The position numbers were made by a program, and so were the translations under genes. Positions 9,060-17,446 of a DNA stretch of 64,000 bases are shown here, piece by piece. Source of the DNA: Microbacterium keratanolyticum (lineage in GTDB: Bacteria; Actinomycetota; Actinomycetes; Actinomycetales; Microbacteriaceae). The stretch is taken from positions 558,001-622,000 of the forward strand of contig NZ_JAFBBQ010000001.1 of NCBI RefSeq assembly GCF_016907255.1, given 5' to 3'. The notes under the pieces are model-generated. The model was given only the letters and a program-made list of their open reading frames with translations. It ran no database searches and was not told where the DNA came from. The first letter of the stretch is position 1; every line of letters begins with the position of its first letter.

Positions 9060-10132
9060 TCCGTCGTACCGCGATCGCCGCGCTGCTCGCCGCCGCGCTC
9101 GTTCTCTCGGCGTGCGCATCCACCCCGGACGCCACAGGCGACGAACCCCGCGGAGGCACGATCGCGCTGCTCCTTCCCGACACCGACACCGCACGGTACG
9201 AGAGCACGGACCGTCCGATGTTCGAGCGCGTCGCCGCGCAGCGCTGCCCGGAGTGCCGCCTGTTGTACGCGAATGCCGGATCGGATGCTGCACGCCAGCA
9301 GGAGCAGGCCGAGACCATGCTCGCCCGCGGTGCGAAAGTGCTCGTTCTCGACGCCGTCGACACGGTCGCTGCGGCCAGCATCGTCGCCGCGGCCACCCGC
9401 AACGACGCCCTGGTGATCGCGTACGACCGCTTCATCGATGCGCCGGGGGTCACCGCATACGTGTCGTTCGATTCCACGCTGATCGGCCGCCAGCAGGCCA
9501 CCGCCGTCCGCGAGGCGATCGAGGGCACGGGGACCGCGGATCCTGGAGTTCTCCTCCTCAACGGCTCCGCGACCGACCCGAACGCCGCGGCGCTGCGCAC
9601 CGGCGCGCTGCAGGCACTGAAGGGCAGCGGCATCGAGGTGCTCGCCGAGCTGGACACGCCGGGCTGGAGCTCCGCACGGGCGCAGGAGTGGACGACGGCG
9701 CAGATCGCCCGCTTCCCCGGACGCATCGACGGCGTCATCGCGGCGAATGATGCACTCGCAGGCGGTGCCATCGCGGCACTCAACGCCGCAGGCATCCATC
9801 CGCTTCCTCCCGTGTCCGGGCAGGACGCCGAACTGTCAGCGGTGCAGCGGATCGTGGCCGGCGAGCAGCTCATGACGGTCGCGAAAGCCGCAGATGATCA
9901 GGCTCGGACGGCCGCAGAAGTGGCCGTCCGACTGGTCCGCGGCGAGCATCCGCTGGCCCCCACCCGCATTCGCGGTGTGGCCAGCTTCGTCCTGGCCCCC
10001 ACCGTCGCGTTCCGTGACGACCTCGCCCGCGTGGTCGTACAGGGGCGCATGCACGATGTGCACGACATCTGCACGGCGTCGTATGCCGCTGCATGTATCG
10101 ATCTCGGCCTCATCGAGGAGGACTCCGAATGA
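9056..10132 (+). CDS. sugar ABC transporter binding lipoprotein, XylF/periplasmic-binding type 1 (CUT2)
   Basis: 358 residues from a GTG that overlaps the ROK stop by 4 bp. The signal peptide ends in LSAC (Cys20), a lipobox. The mature part (GTIALLLPDTDTARYES, VLVLDAVDTVAAASIV, VIAYDRFIDAPGVTAYVSFD, DGVIAANDALAGGAIAAL) follows the D-xylose/ribose-binding pattern. It should bind a monosaccharide outside the membrane and deliver it to the ATPase and permease encoded next. Unlike the other binding-protein genes in the window it has no gap or hairpin after it. Confidence 0.85.
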   Translation: MIRRTAIAALLAAALVLSACASTPDATGDEPRGGTIALLLPDTDTARYESTDRPMFERVAAQRCPECRLLYANAGSDAARQQEQAETMLARGAKVLVLDAVDTVAAASIVAAATRNDALVIAYDRFIDAPGVTAYVSFDSTLIGRQQATAVREAIEGTGTADPGVLLLNGSATDPNAAALRTGALQALKGSGIEVLAELDTPGWSSARAQEWTTAQIARFPGRIDGVIAANDALAGGAIAALNAAGIHPLPPVSGQDAELSAVQRIVAGEQLMTVAKAADDQARTAAEVAVRLVRGEHPLAPTRIRGVASFVLAPTVAFRDDLARVVVQGRMHDVHDICTASYAAACIDLGLIEEDSE

Positions 10133-10890
10133 CCGCCCCCATTGCTCTGCACGGTGTCAGCGTCAGCTTCGGCGCGCTGCACGCCCTCGTGCACGTCGAT
10201 CTGGAGGTGCGTGCCGGTGAGGTCCTCGCACTGATGGGAGACAACGGCGCAGGAAAATCCACGCTGATCGGTGTGATGTCGGGGGCGATCGCGCCGGCCG
10301 CCGGTCGCGTCCTGATCGACGGAAGCGCTGTCGCGCTGCGATCCCCCGCCGAGGCACGACGGTTCGGCATCGCCGCGTGTCCGCAATCGCTCGCGCTCTG
10401 CGGCAACCTCGACGTGGTCGAGAACCTGTATCTCGGCCATGAGGTGACCCGCGGCGGATTCCTCGACGAAGTCGAGATGGAGCACGAGGCGCGCATTCGA
10501 CTGGAGAGCCTCGGTGCGCGGATCCCCGATGTCCGCGTCCCCGTCGACGCGCTCTCCGGAGGGCAGCAGCGCAGCGTGGCCATCGCCCGCACCCTGCTCA
10601 GCGATCCGCGAGTGATTCTGCTCGACGAGCCGACGACGGGCCTGGGCGTGCGCCAGACCGCCCAGATCCTCACCCTCATCGGGCGACTTCGCGCCCAGGG
10701 CCACGCGGTCGTCATCGCCAGCCACGCGATCACCGACGTTCTCGCCGTCGCCGACCGGATCGCCGTGCTGCGGCTGGGGCACCTCGTCGATGTCTTCGAC
10801 TCCGCACAAACGAGCAGCGAAGAGCTGCTCGGAGCGATCACCGGTGCCACAGCCCCTGCCGACTCCCGCCTCGGAAGGAACCTCCGATGA
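10129..10890 (+). CDS. sugar ABC transporter ATP-binding protein, single domain (CUT2)
   Basis: 253 residues with one ABC domain: Walker A GDNGAGKST (about residues 41-49), signature LSGGQQRS, Walker B VILLDEPTTGLG and a switch histidine in VIASHAI. CUT2 ATPases such as XylG and RbsA usually have two fused ABC domains of about 500 residues, so this is a half-size version that would work as a homodimer. GAGGAGG precedes the ATG by 7 nt and the gene overlaps both neighbours. Confidence 0.85.
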   Translation: MTAPIALHGVSVSFGALHALVHVDLEVRAGEVLALMGDNGAGKSTLIGVMSGAIAPAAGRVLIDGSAVALRSPAEARRFGIAACPQSLALCGNLDVVENLYLGHEVTRGGFLDEVEMEHEARIRLESLGARIPDVRVPVDALSGGQQRSVAIARTLLSDPRVILLDEPTTGLGVRQTAQILTLIGRLRAQGHAVVIASHAITDVLAVADRIAVLRLGHLVDVFDSAQTSSEELLGAITGATAPADSRLGRNLR

Positions 10891-12050
10891 CGCTCAGCGC
10901 GCTGTGGCAGCAGTTCCGCGACGGGGAACGCCCGATCGCTCCCGTGCTCGTCGCCCTCGCCGTCGTCTGGCTCGCGCTGGGCGCTGCCGCCCCGACGTTC
11001 TGGAGTCCCGAGAACCTCGTCAACCTCGCTCTGCAGTCGGTGTCGACCGGCATCATCGCCCTCGGCATCGTGGTCGTGCTGCTCGTCGGGCAGATCGATC
11101 TCTCGGTGGGATCCGTCAGCGGGCTCGCCGCTGCAACGGTGGCGGTGGGCGTCATGCAGTGGGAGTGGCCGCTCACCCTCGCCGTTCTCGTCGCCCTCGC
11201 CGCCGGCGCACTGACGGGGCTCATCTACGGCGTTCTCGTCGCCTACGTCGGACTGCCCGGATTCGTCCTGACACTCTCGGGGCTGCTGGTGATCGCCGGG
11301 ATCCAGTGGCAGCTGCTGGGCCGCGCCGGATCCGTGAACCTGCCGCTGGACTCATGGCTTGTGCGCTTCAGTCAGACGGCATTCGTTCCCGCCTGGCTCG
11401 TGTGGACGGCGATCGGTCTCGTCGTCGTCGCCACGGCCACCGCCCGCCTCATCGCTCGCCGCCGCCGCATCGCCCGCGACCTTCCCGTCGCCCCGCTCGG
11501 CATGGACGTGCTCCGTGTGGTGCTGCTCGCCGCCGTCTTCGCCGTGCCGGCCCTCTACCTGCAGCAGGACCGCGGCATCGGCTGGAGCGTCGCCCTCTTC
11601 ATCGCTCTCGTCGCCGCCGTCGGGCTCCTGCTGCGCCGCACACGCTGGGGACGCAGCATCCGCGCCGTCGGCGGCGACACCCAAGCCGCACGCCTCGCGG
11701 GCGTGCCGATCCGTCCCGTCGTGCTCAGCGCCTTCGTCGTGTGCTCGACCCTGGCCGCGCTCGGCGGTGTGCTCGCCGCCGGGCGACTCGCCGCCGCGAA
11801 TCAGGACACGGGCGGCGGCGAGCTCTTCCTCATGGCGATCGCCGCCGCGGTCGTCGGCGGCACGAGCCTGTACGGCGGGCGAGGCAGTGCGTGGTCAGCG
11901 CTCGCGGGCGTCCTGGTGATCCAGTCCATCGCGAACGGCTTGACCCTGCTCGATCTGGACGCCTCCGCCCGCAACATCGCCACGGGTGTGGTCCTCGTCG
12001 TCGCTATCAGCGTCGACACATTGCTCAGGCGTCGAAGCCCTCAGCGATGA
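10887..12050 (+). CDS. sugar ABC transporter permease, XylH-like (CUT2)
   Basis: 387 residues with about ten to eleven hydrophobic helices. GQIDLSVGSVSGLAAA and RAVGGDTQAARLAGVPI are hallmark CUT2 (RbsC/XylH) permease motifs. AAGGA precedes the ATG, which overlaps the ATPase stop by 4 bp. The last 26 bp run into the 3' end of the convergent adenosine deaminase gene with no terminator visible between them. The size matches XylH (about 390) better than RbsC (about 320). Confidence 0.87.
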   Translation: MTLSALWQQFRDGERPIAPVLVALAVVWLALGAAAPTFWSPENLVNLALQSVSTGIIALGIVVVLLVGQIDLSVGSVSGLAAATVAVGVMQWEWPLTLAVLVALAAGALTGLIYGVLVAYVGLPGFVLTLSGLLVIAGIQWQLLGRAGSVNLPLDSWLVRFSQTAFVPAWLVWTAIGLVVVATATARLIARRRRIARDLPVAPLGMDVLRVVLLAAVFAVPALYLQQDRGIGWSVALFIALVAAVGLLLRRTRWGRSIRAVGGDTQAARLAGVPIRPVVLSAFVVCSTLAALGGVLAAGRLAAANQDTGGGELFLMAIAAAVVGGTSLYGGRGSAWSALAGVLVIQSIANGLTLLDLDASARNIATGVVLVVAISVDTLLRRRSPQR

Positions 12051-13140
12051 TCTCGACGAGCTCCTCGCGCTCCTCCACCGGCAGGAACGCACCGGCGGCC
12101 GCGTTGAACTGGAACGCCTCGAGGTCGTCCAGGTCGTAGCCGAAGGCGTCGACGAGGAGCGAGAGCTCGCTCGTGAGCGATGTCGCGCTCATCGTGCGGT
12201 TGTCGACGTTCACCGTGACCGAGAATCCGAGCTGGTAGAGCAGATCGAAGGGATGATCGACCATCTCGGTGCCCCACGCGGCGATCGCGCCGGTCTGCAG
12301 GTTTGACGACGGCGAGAGCTCGAGCGGGATCTCCCGATCGCGCACCCAGCGCGCCAGGTCGCCGAACTGCACCTGCACCTCGTCACCCTCGCGGTTCACG
12401 AGTTCGAGGTCCTCGGCGATGCGCACACCGTGGCCGAGACGCAGCGCACGCCCGTCGATCAGAGCGGAGCGGATGGAGGCCACGCCGTCTGCCTCACCGG
12501 CGTGCACGGTCACCGGGAACATCTTCTCGGCGAGGAAGTCGAAGGCCGCACGGTGGTTCGATGCGGGGAAGCCCGCCTCGGGACCGGCGATGTCGAAGCC
12601 CACTGCACCGCGACCACGGAAGTCGACAGCGAGCTTCGCGATCTCCAGCGAGCGATCGGTGTGCCGCATCGCGGTGATGAGCTGGCCGACACGGATGCTG
12701 CGCCCTGCGCGGTCCGCCGCGTCCTCTCCCTCTTCGATGCCCCGCTGCACGGCCTCGACGGTCTCTTCGAGCGTCAGGCCGCGCGCCAGGTGCTGCTCAG
12801 GCGCCCAGCGCACCTCACCGTAGATGACTCCGTCATCGGCCAGGTCTTCGACGAATTCACGGGCCACACGAGTGAGGCCCTCCTTCGTCTGCATGACCGC
12901 CGTGGTCAGGTCGAAAGTCTTCAGGTACTCGACGAGCGAACCGGAGTTGCTCTGCGTCGCGAACCATTCACCGAGCGCGGCCGGATTCGTCTCCGGGACA
13001 TCCAATCCGATCTCATCCGCGAGCTCGACGATCGTCGCGGGGCGCAACGCACCGTCGAGGTGGTCGTGCAGCGAGACCTTGGGCAGGTCGCGGAGTGACT
13101 TTCCCTGTACGGCGCGGTCGCCGGTGGGATCGATCGACAT
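12025..13140 (-). CDS. add: adenosine deaminase
   Basis: 371 residues. The metal and active-site motifs are in order: HDHLDG near residue 25 (HxH), VHAGE (about 215), LRLGHGV, and SPSSN. The enzyme converts adenosine to inosine in purine salvage. The ATG at 13140 is preceded by GAGAGGA. It is the last gene of the nucleoside uptake and salvage locus, 67 bp after thymidine phosphorylase, and its 3' end overlaps the convergent sugar permease by 26 bp. Confidence 0.92.
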   Translation of the reverse strand: MSIDPTGDRAVQGKSLRDLPKVSLHDHLDGALRPATIVELADEIGLDVPETNPAALGEWFATQSNSGSLVEYLKTFDLTTAVMQTKEGLTRVAREFVEDLADDGVIYGEVRWAPEQHLARGLTLEETVEAVQRGIEEGEDAADRAGRSIRVGQLITAMRHTDRSLEIAKLAVDFRGRGAVGFDIAGPEAGFPASNHRAAFDFLAEKMFPVTVHAGEADGVASIRSALIDGRALRLGHGVRIAEDLELVNREGDEVQVQFGDLARWVRDREIPLELSPSSNLQTGAIAAWGTEMVDHPFDLLYQLGFSVTVNVDNRTMSATSLTSELSLLVDAFGYDLDDLEAFQFNAAAGAFLPVEEREELVEIIAEGFDA

Positions 13141-13176
13141 GGTGTGTCCTCTCGGGTGGGGTCTCGTCGGGCACGA

Positions 13177-13199
13177 GCGACCGCTGAAGCGCCGGTCGC
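13177..13199 (-). other. small hairpin between deoA and add
   Basis: A 7-bp stem (GCGACCG at 13177-13183 with CGGTCGC at 13193-13199) and a 9-nt loop fall in the 67-bp gap before add. It is too weak to call a terminator with confidence. It may modulate expression of the last gene. Confidence 0.35.
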
Positions 13200-13207
13200 C
13201 CTTCAGC

Positions 13208-14500
13208 CTATGCGGTGATTCTCTCGCGGACGAGAGGTGTTGCGGCGGGAGCGGTGTCACCGATCGTCCAGGCACCCTCCAGCGCCTCGATCGCCCTCGG
13301 GAAGCGCGCTGCGTCATCCGCGGACAGGGTGAACAGCGCCTGTCCTGCACGCACCGCGTCACCGGGCTTCACATGCAGGTCGACACCCGCGGCATGCACG
13401 ACCGCGTCCTCCGCGCGGGCACGGCCCGCACCCAGACGCCACGCCGCGACACCGAAGGGCAGCGCGTCCATCGCGGTCACGAAGCCGTCAGCTGTCGCCG
13501 TGATCGTGTGCGTCTCACGGGGCGTCGGCAGCGCCGCATCCGGATCCCCGTCCTGCGCACGGATCATCGCGTTCCAGACGTCCATGGCACGGCCGTTGTC
13601 GAGGGCGCCCTCGACGTCCGCGTCCGGCATGCCGCTCAGCGCGAGCATCTCGCGGGCGAGGGCCACCGTCAGCTCGCGCACATCGGAGGGACCGCCACCG
13701 GCGAGGATCTCGACCGATTCGCGCACCTCGTTCGCGTTGCCGATCGCGAGTCCCAGCGGAACCGACATGTCCGTGAGCAGTGCGGTCGTCGCAACACCGG
13801 AGTCCGTGCCGAGCGCGACCATCGTGCGAGCCAGCTCACGTGCGCGGTCGATGTCCTTCATGAACGCACCGGACCCGAACTTCACGTCGAGCACAAGCGC
13901 ATCCGTGCCCTCGGCGATCTTCTTCGACATGATGCTCGACGCGATCAGCGGAATCGCCTCGACCGTGCCTGTGACGTCGCGCAGGGCGTAGAGCTTCTTG
14001 TCTGCGGGCGCAAGGCCCGAGCCCGCGGCGCAGATCACTGCGCCGACATCGCCCCGCATCTGCGCGAACATCTCCTCGTTGCTGAGTGCCGCACGCCATC
14101 CGGGAATCGCCTCGAGTTTGTCGAGCGTGCCGCCCGTGTGACCGAGACCCCGGCCGGAGAGCTGCGGCACCGCGACGCCGAAAGACGCCACGAGCGGCGC
14201 GAGGGGCAGGGTGATCTTGTCACCCACACCCCCGGTCGAGTGCTTGTCGACGGTCTTCTTGCCGAGGTCGGCGAAGCTCATCCGCTCCCCCGACGCGATC
14301 ATCGCGTCCGTCAGCACCCGGATCTCGTCGCGCTCCATGCCGCGCTGGAAGATCGCCATCGCGAACGAGGCCATCTGCGCATCCGACACATATCCGCGCG
14401 TGTACGCGTCGACCATCCAGCGCAGTGCCGGCTCCGGCACAACGCCGCCATCGCGCTTGGCGTGAATGACGTCTACGGCGTCAAACGGTTCGATACTCAT
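13208..14500 (-). CDS. deoA: thymidine (pyrimidine-nucleoside) phosphorylase
   Basis: 430 residues. The family signature SGRGLGHTGGTLDKLEAI is intact (about residues 110-127), and KHSTGGVGDK supplies the phosphate-binding loop. The enzyme cleaves thymidine and related pyrimidine nucleosides with phosphate to base and (deoxy)ribose 1-phosphate. TGGAGGA lies 6 nt before the ATG, which overlaps the cytidine deaminase stop by 4 bp. With cdd it would process uridine or thymidine brought in by the adjacent transporter. Sequence alone does not separate DeoA from the broader Pdp specificity. Confidence 0.92.
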   Translation of the reverse strand: MSIEPFDAVDVIHAKRDGGVVPEPALRWMVDAYTRGYVSDAQMASFAMAIFQRGMERDEIRVLTDAMIASGERMSFADLGKKTVDKHSTGGVGDKITLPLAPLVASFGVAVPQLSGRGLGHTGGTLDKLEAIPGWRAALSNEEMFAQMRGDVGAVICAAGSGLAPADKKLYALRDVTGTVEAIPLIASSIMSKKIAEGTDALVLDVKFGSGAFMKDIDRARELARTMVALGTDSGVATTALLTDMSVPLGLAIGNANEVRESVEILAGGGPSDVRELTVALAREMLALSGMPDADVEGALDNGRAMDVWNAMIRAQDGDPDAALPTPRETHTITATADGFVTAMDALPFGVAAWRLGAGRARAEDAVVHAAGVDLHVKPGDAVRAGQALFTLSADDAARFPRAIEALEGAWTIGDTAPAATPLVRERITA

Positions 14501-14895
14501 CGTGCGTCCTCCAGGTCGCGTGGGCCGAATGCATCCGGCAGCACCTCATCGATCGTGCGGATCCCCGACACGGTCTCCAGCAGCATCCCCGGCATGGCGT
14601 GCTCGAAGAGCAGCTGACGGCAGCGGCCGCACGGCATGATCGTCTCGCCGTCGTTGTTGACGCACACGAAGGCGACCAGCTGGCCGCCGCCCGACATGTG
14701 CAGGTCGCCGACGAGCGCGCACTCCGCGCACAGCGTCACCCCATACGAGGCGTTCTCGACGTTGCATCCGGCGACGATCCTGCCGTCGCCCACGAGCGCG
14801 GCGGCTCCCACCTTGTAGCGGGAGTACGGCGCGTACGCCCGTTTCATGGCGTCCGTCGCCACCTGGCGAAGCTCATCCCAATCGATATCGGTCAC
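14497..14895 (-). CDS. cdd: cytidine deaminase
   Basis: 132 residues, the size of the small homotetrameric class. The zinc site reads CAE (in GVTLCAECAL) and PCGRCRQ, giving three cysteine ligands. CNVENASYG is the substrate loop. It deaminates cytidine and deoxycytidine to uridine forms. The start is GTG at 14895, with TAGGAG upstream, 8 bp after the permease stop. It feeds the thymidine/uridine phosphorylase encoded next. Confidence 0.93.
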   Translation of the reverse strand: MTDIDWDELRQVATDAMKRAYAPYSRYKVGAAALVGDGRIVAGCNVENASYGVTLCAECALVGDLHMSGGGQLVAFVCVNNDGETIMPCGRCRQLLFEHAMPGMLLETVSGIRTIDEVLPDAFGPRDLEDAR

Positions 14896-14903
14896 TGCGT
14901 CTC

Positions 14904-16181
14904 CTACGACTTGATGTACGGAATGCCGGATGCTGCAGGCGGACGAGACCGGCCCACGAGACCGGCGACCGCGAAGATCGTGACGATGTACGGCAGCATC
15001 AGCATGAACTGGCTCGGCACGGGAGAGCCGATGACCGAGAGCACACCCTGCAGGTTCGTCGCGAAGCCGAACAGCAGAGCGGCGAGTGTGGCCTTGATCG
15101 GATCCCACTTGCCGAAGATCACCGCGGCCAGGGCGATGAAGCCCGCGCCCGCCGTCATCTCGGGGTTGAAGCGCGGCACCGACACGAGCGTGTAGAACGC
15201 ACCACCCATACCGGCGATCGCGCCCGCGATCAGCACGTTCATGTACCGCGTGCGTGCGACCTTGATGCCGACGGTGTCCGCCGCCTGCGGGTGCTCGCCG
15301 ACCGCGCGCATGCGCAGACCCCACCGGGTGCGGTACATCCCGAACCACACCACGAAGACCACGATGTACATGAGGTACACGACGATCGTCTGGCGGAACA
15401 GGATCGGCCCGAGGATCGGGATCTCGCTCAGCAGCGGGATCGGAATCGCCTTGAACGGGGTGACGGTGTTCAGCGTCTCCTGGTTCGGTGCGAGAACCTG
15501 CCGGAAGAGGAAGGTCGTGAGGCCGATCACCAGCACGTTCAGCACGACACCGACGATGACCTGGTTCACGTAGTACGTGATCGCGAAGACCGCCAGCACG
15601 AGGGACACGAGAACGCCCGCCGCCATCGCGGCGATGAGTCCGGCCCACGGCGAGTTCGTGAGTGAGCCCACGAGCGCCGCGGTGAAGGCGCCCGCCAGAA
15701 GCTGGGCTTCGATCGCGATGTTGACGACGCCGGCACGTTCGCCGATGACACCGCCCAGAGCACCGAAGATCAGCGGCGTCGCCAGGGCGAGTGCACCACC
15801 GAGCAGACCGACGACCGGCAGTGTGCCGGAGCTGCCGGCGGCCGCCCAGGCGAGGAAGCCGAACACGAGAGCGATGATGTACACCGCGGTCAGCCACATC
15901 GGAACACGGATGCGACGCGCCGAGAGCACGAAGGCGACGGCCGTGAGCGCCGCGGCGATCGCGACGGCGATCCACGCGGTCGCCGTGCCGGGAACCACCA
16001 GGTTCGGCAGTGCGAAGAGCTCGCCGCCGCCGGAGAGACGGAAGGTCGCATCCCCGGGGCGAGGCACCAGCAGCGGAAGCAGCGCGAACAGCACCGTCAT
16101 GACGGCGAGAATGATGGGCGTCTTCCACGAGACCACCGCGACCGTGCGCGGCTGAGCGTCGAGAGTCAGGGTGCTGCTCAT
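14904..16181 (-). CDS. nucleoside-type ABC transporter permease (BmpA/PnrA system, second subunit)
   Basis: 425 residues, about ten membrane helices, with GERAGVVNIAIEAQLLAGAF and RAVGEHPQAADTVGIKV, typical of the YufQ/NupQ-like permeases that partner BMP lipoproteins. An extra N-terminal hydrophobic region of about 110 residues precedes the conserved core. AAGGAGG precedes the ATG, and a 4-bp overlap joins it to the other permease. The system imports nucleosides in characterised relatives. Confidence 0.87.
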   Translation of the reverse strand: MSSTLTLDAQPRTVAVVSWKTPIILAVMTVLFALLPLLVPRPGDATFRLSGGGELFALPNLVVPGTATAWIAVAIAAALTAVAFVLSARRIRVPMWLTAVYIIALVFGFLAWAAAGSSGTLPVVGLLGGALALATPLIFGALGGVIGERAGVVNIAIEAQLLAGAFTAALVGSLTNSPWAGLIAAMAAGVLVSLVLAVFAITYYVNQVIVGVVLNVLVIGLTTFLFRQVLAPNQETLNTVTPFKAIPIPLLSEIPILGPILFRQTIVVYLMYIVVFVVWFGMYRTRWGLRMRAVGEHPQAADTVGIKVARTRYMNVLIAGAIAGMGGAFYTLVSVPRFNPEMTAGAGFIALAAVIFGKWDPIKATLAALLFGFATNLQGVLSVIGSPVPSQFMLMLPYIVTIFAVAGLVGRSRPPAASGIPYIKS

Positions 16182-17446
16182 GCCGCCACCTCCTTCTTCG
16201 CGGCGCGACGCTGTCGGCGCGAGGGCTTACCCGGCTGAGGCAGACCGAACATCGCCCGCACCAGCGGCGGTGCGGCGATGAACAGCACGATCAGCGACTG
16301 CACGACGAGCACGATCTCGATCGGAACTCCCTGCGACGCCTGCATCGTGAAGCCACCGGTCTTGAACGCACCGAACAGGAGTCCGGCGCCGAGGATGCCC
16401 AGCGGGCTGGAGCGTCCGAGAAGCGCGACCGTGATCGCGTCGAATCCGATTCCGGCGTCGATGCCTCCACTGAAGCCCTTGGGCTCCGTGCCGAGCACCT
16501 GGCTGACGCCTGCGAGACCGACGAGAGCACCGGCGATGACCATCACCAGGAAGTACATCCAGCCGACCGAGATGCCGGCGGTGCGGGCCGCCGCAGGGTT
16601 CAGTCCCACAGCGCGGAAGCGGAATCCGAGGCTGGAGCGCTCCAGAAGCCACCACGTGATCGCGACGGCGATGAGCGCGAAGATGAACCCGAGGTGCAGC
16701 TTGTACATCGGGCCGAGGATCTGCGGCATGACCGCGGTCTCTGCCATCGGCGCCGTCTTCGGGTTGCTGGATCCCGGTGCCTGCAGCACGCCCTGTGTCG
16801 CCAGCATCCACGCGAGGAGATACACGGCGATGTGGTTGAGCATGATCGTGACGATCACCTCATGCGCGCCGGTTCGGGCTTTCAGGAGGCCCGCGATACC
16901 GGCCCAGATGGCACCGGCGAGGATACCCGCGATGATCGCGGCGGCCATGTGCAGCGGGAAGGGCAGATCCCAGGATGTCGCGACGTAGCCTGCAGCGGCG
17001 GCCGCCATGAGCATCTGCCCCTGGCCGCCGATGTTGAACAGACCCGCACGGAAGGCGAGACCCACGCCGAGACCTGCCGCGATCAGCGGGGTCGCGAACT
17101 TGAGCGTCTCGGTCAGCGGGCGGATGCCTACGGCGAAGCTGTCGGCGTTGAAGTTGTAGATCGCGCCACGGAACAGCGCCGCATACGCGCCGCCCACTGC
17201 GCTGCCGATCGCGGCGAAGGTGTCACCAGGACGCTGGAAGAAGTATCCCGCTGCCTTCTGCACGGACTCATCGGTCGCGGCGATCATGATCGATCCGACC
17301 AGCACGGCGGCGACGACGGCCAGCACCGAGATGATGGCATTGCCCGAGACGACGCGGTGCATGGCCTCGCGCCAACGGGACACCTCCGGGGCGTCGGTCA
17401 TCGGCGTCGGTGACGGCGGGGGCGACTGCGTGTCTGCCACGGTCAT
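16178..17446 (-). CDS. nucleoside-type ABC transporter permease (first subunit)
   Basis: 422 residues with a hydrophilic N-terminus of about 30 residues and about nine or ten membrane helices. GLFNIGGQGQMLMAAAAAG and RAVGLNPAAARTAGISVG match the YufP/NupP-like permeases. The C-terminus is a basic tail. It overlaps both the ATPase gene and the second permease by 4 bp. Confidence 0.87.
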   Translation of the reverse strand: MTVADTQSPPPSPTPMTDAPEVSRWREAMHRVVSGNAIISVLAVVAAVLVGSIMIAATDESVQKAAGYFFQRPGDTFAAIGSAVGGAYAALFRGAIYNFNADSFAVGIRPLTETLKFATPLIAAGLGVGLAFRAGLFNIGGQGQMLMAAAAAGYVATSWDLPFPLHMAAAIIAGILAGAIWAGIAGLLKARTGAHEVIVTIMLNHIAVYLLAWMLATQGVLQAPGSSNPKTAPMAETAVMPQILGPMYKLHLGFIFALIAVAITWWLLERSSLGFRFRAVGLNPAAARTAGISVGWMYFLVMVIAGALVGLAGVSQVLGTEPKGFSGGIDAGIGFDAITVALLGRSSPLGILGAGLLFGAFKTGGFTMQASQGVPIEIVLVVQSLIVLFIAAPPLVRAMFGLPQPGKPSRRQRRAAKKEVAA

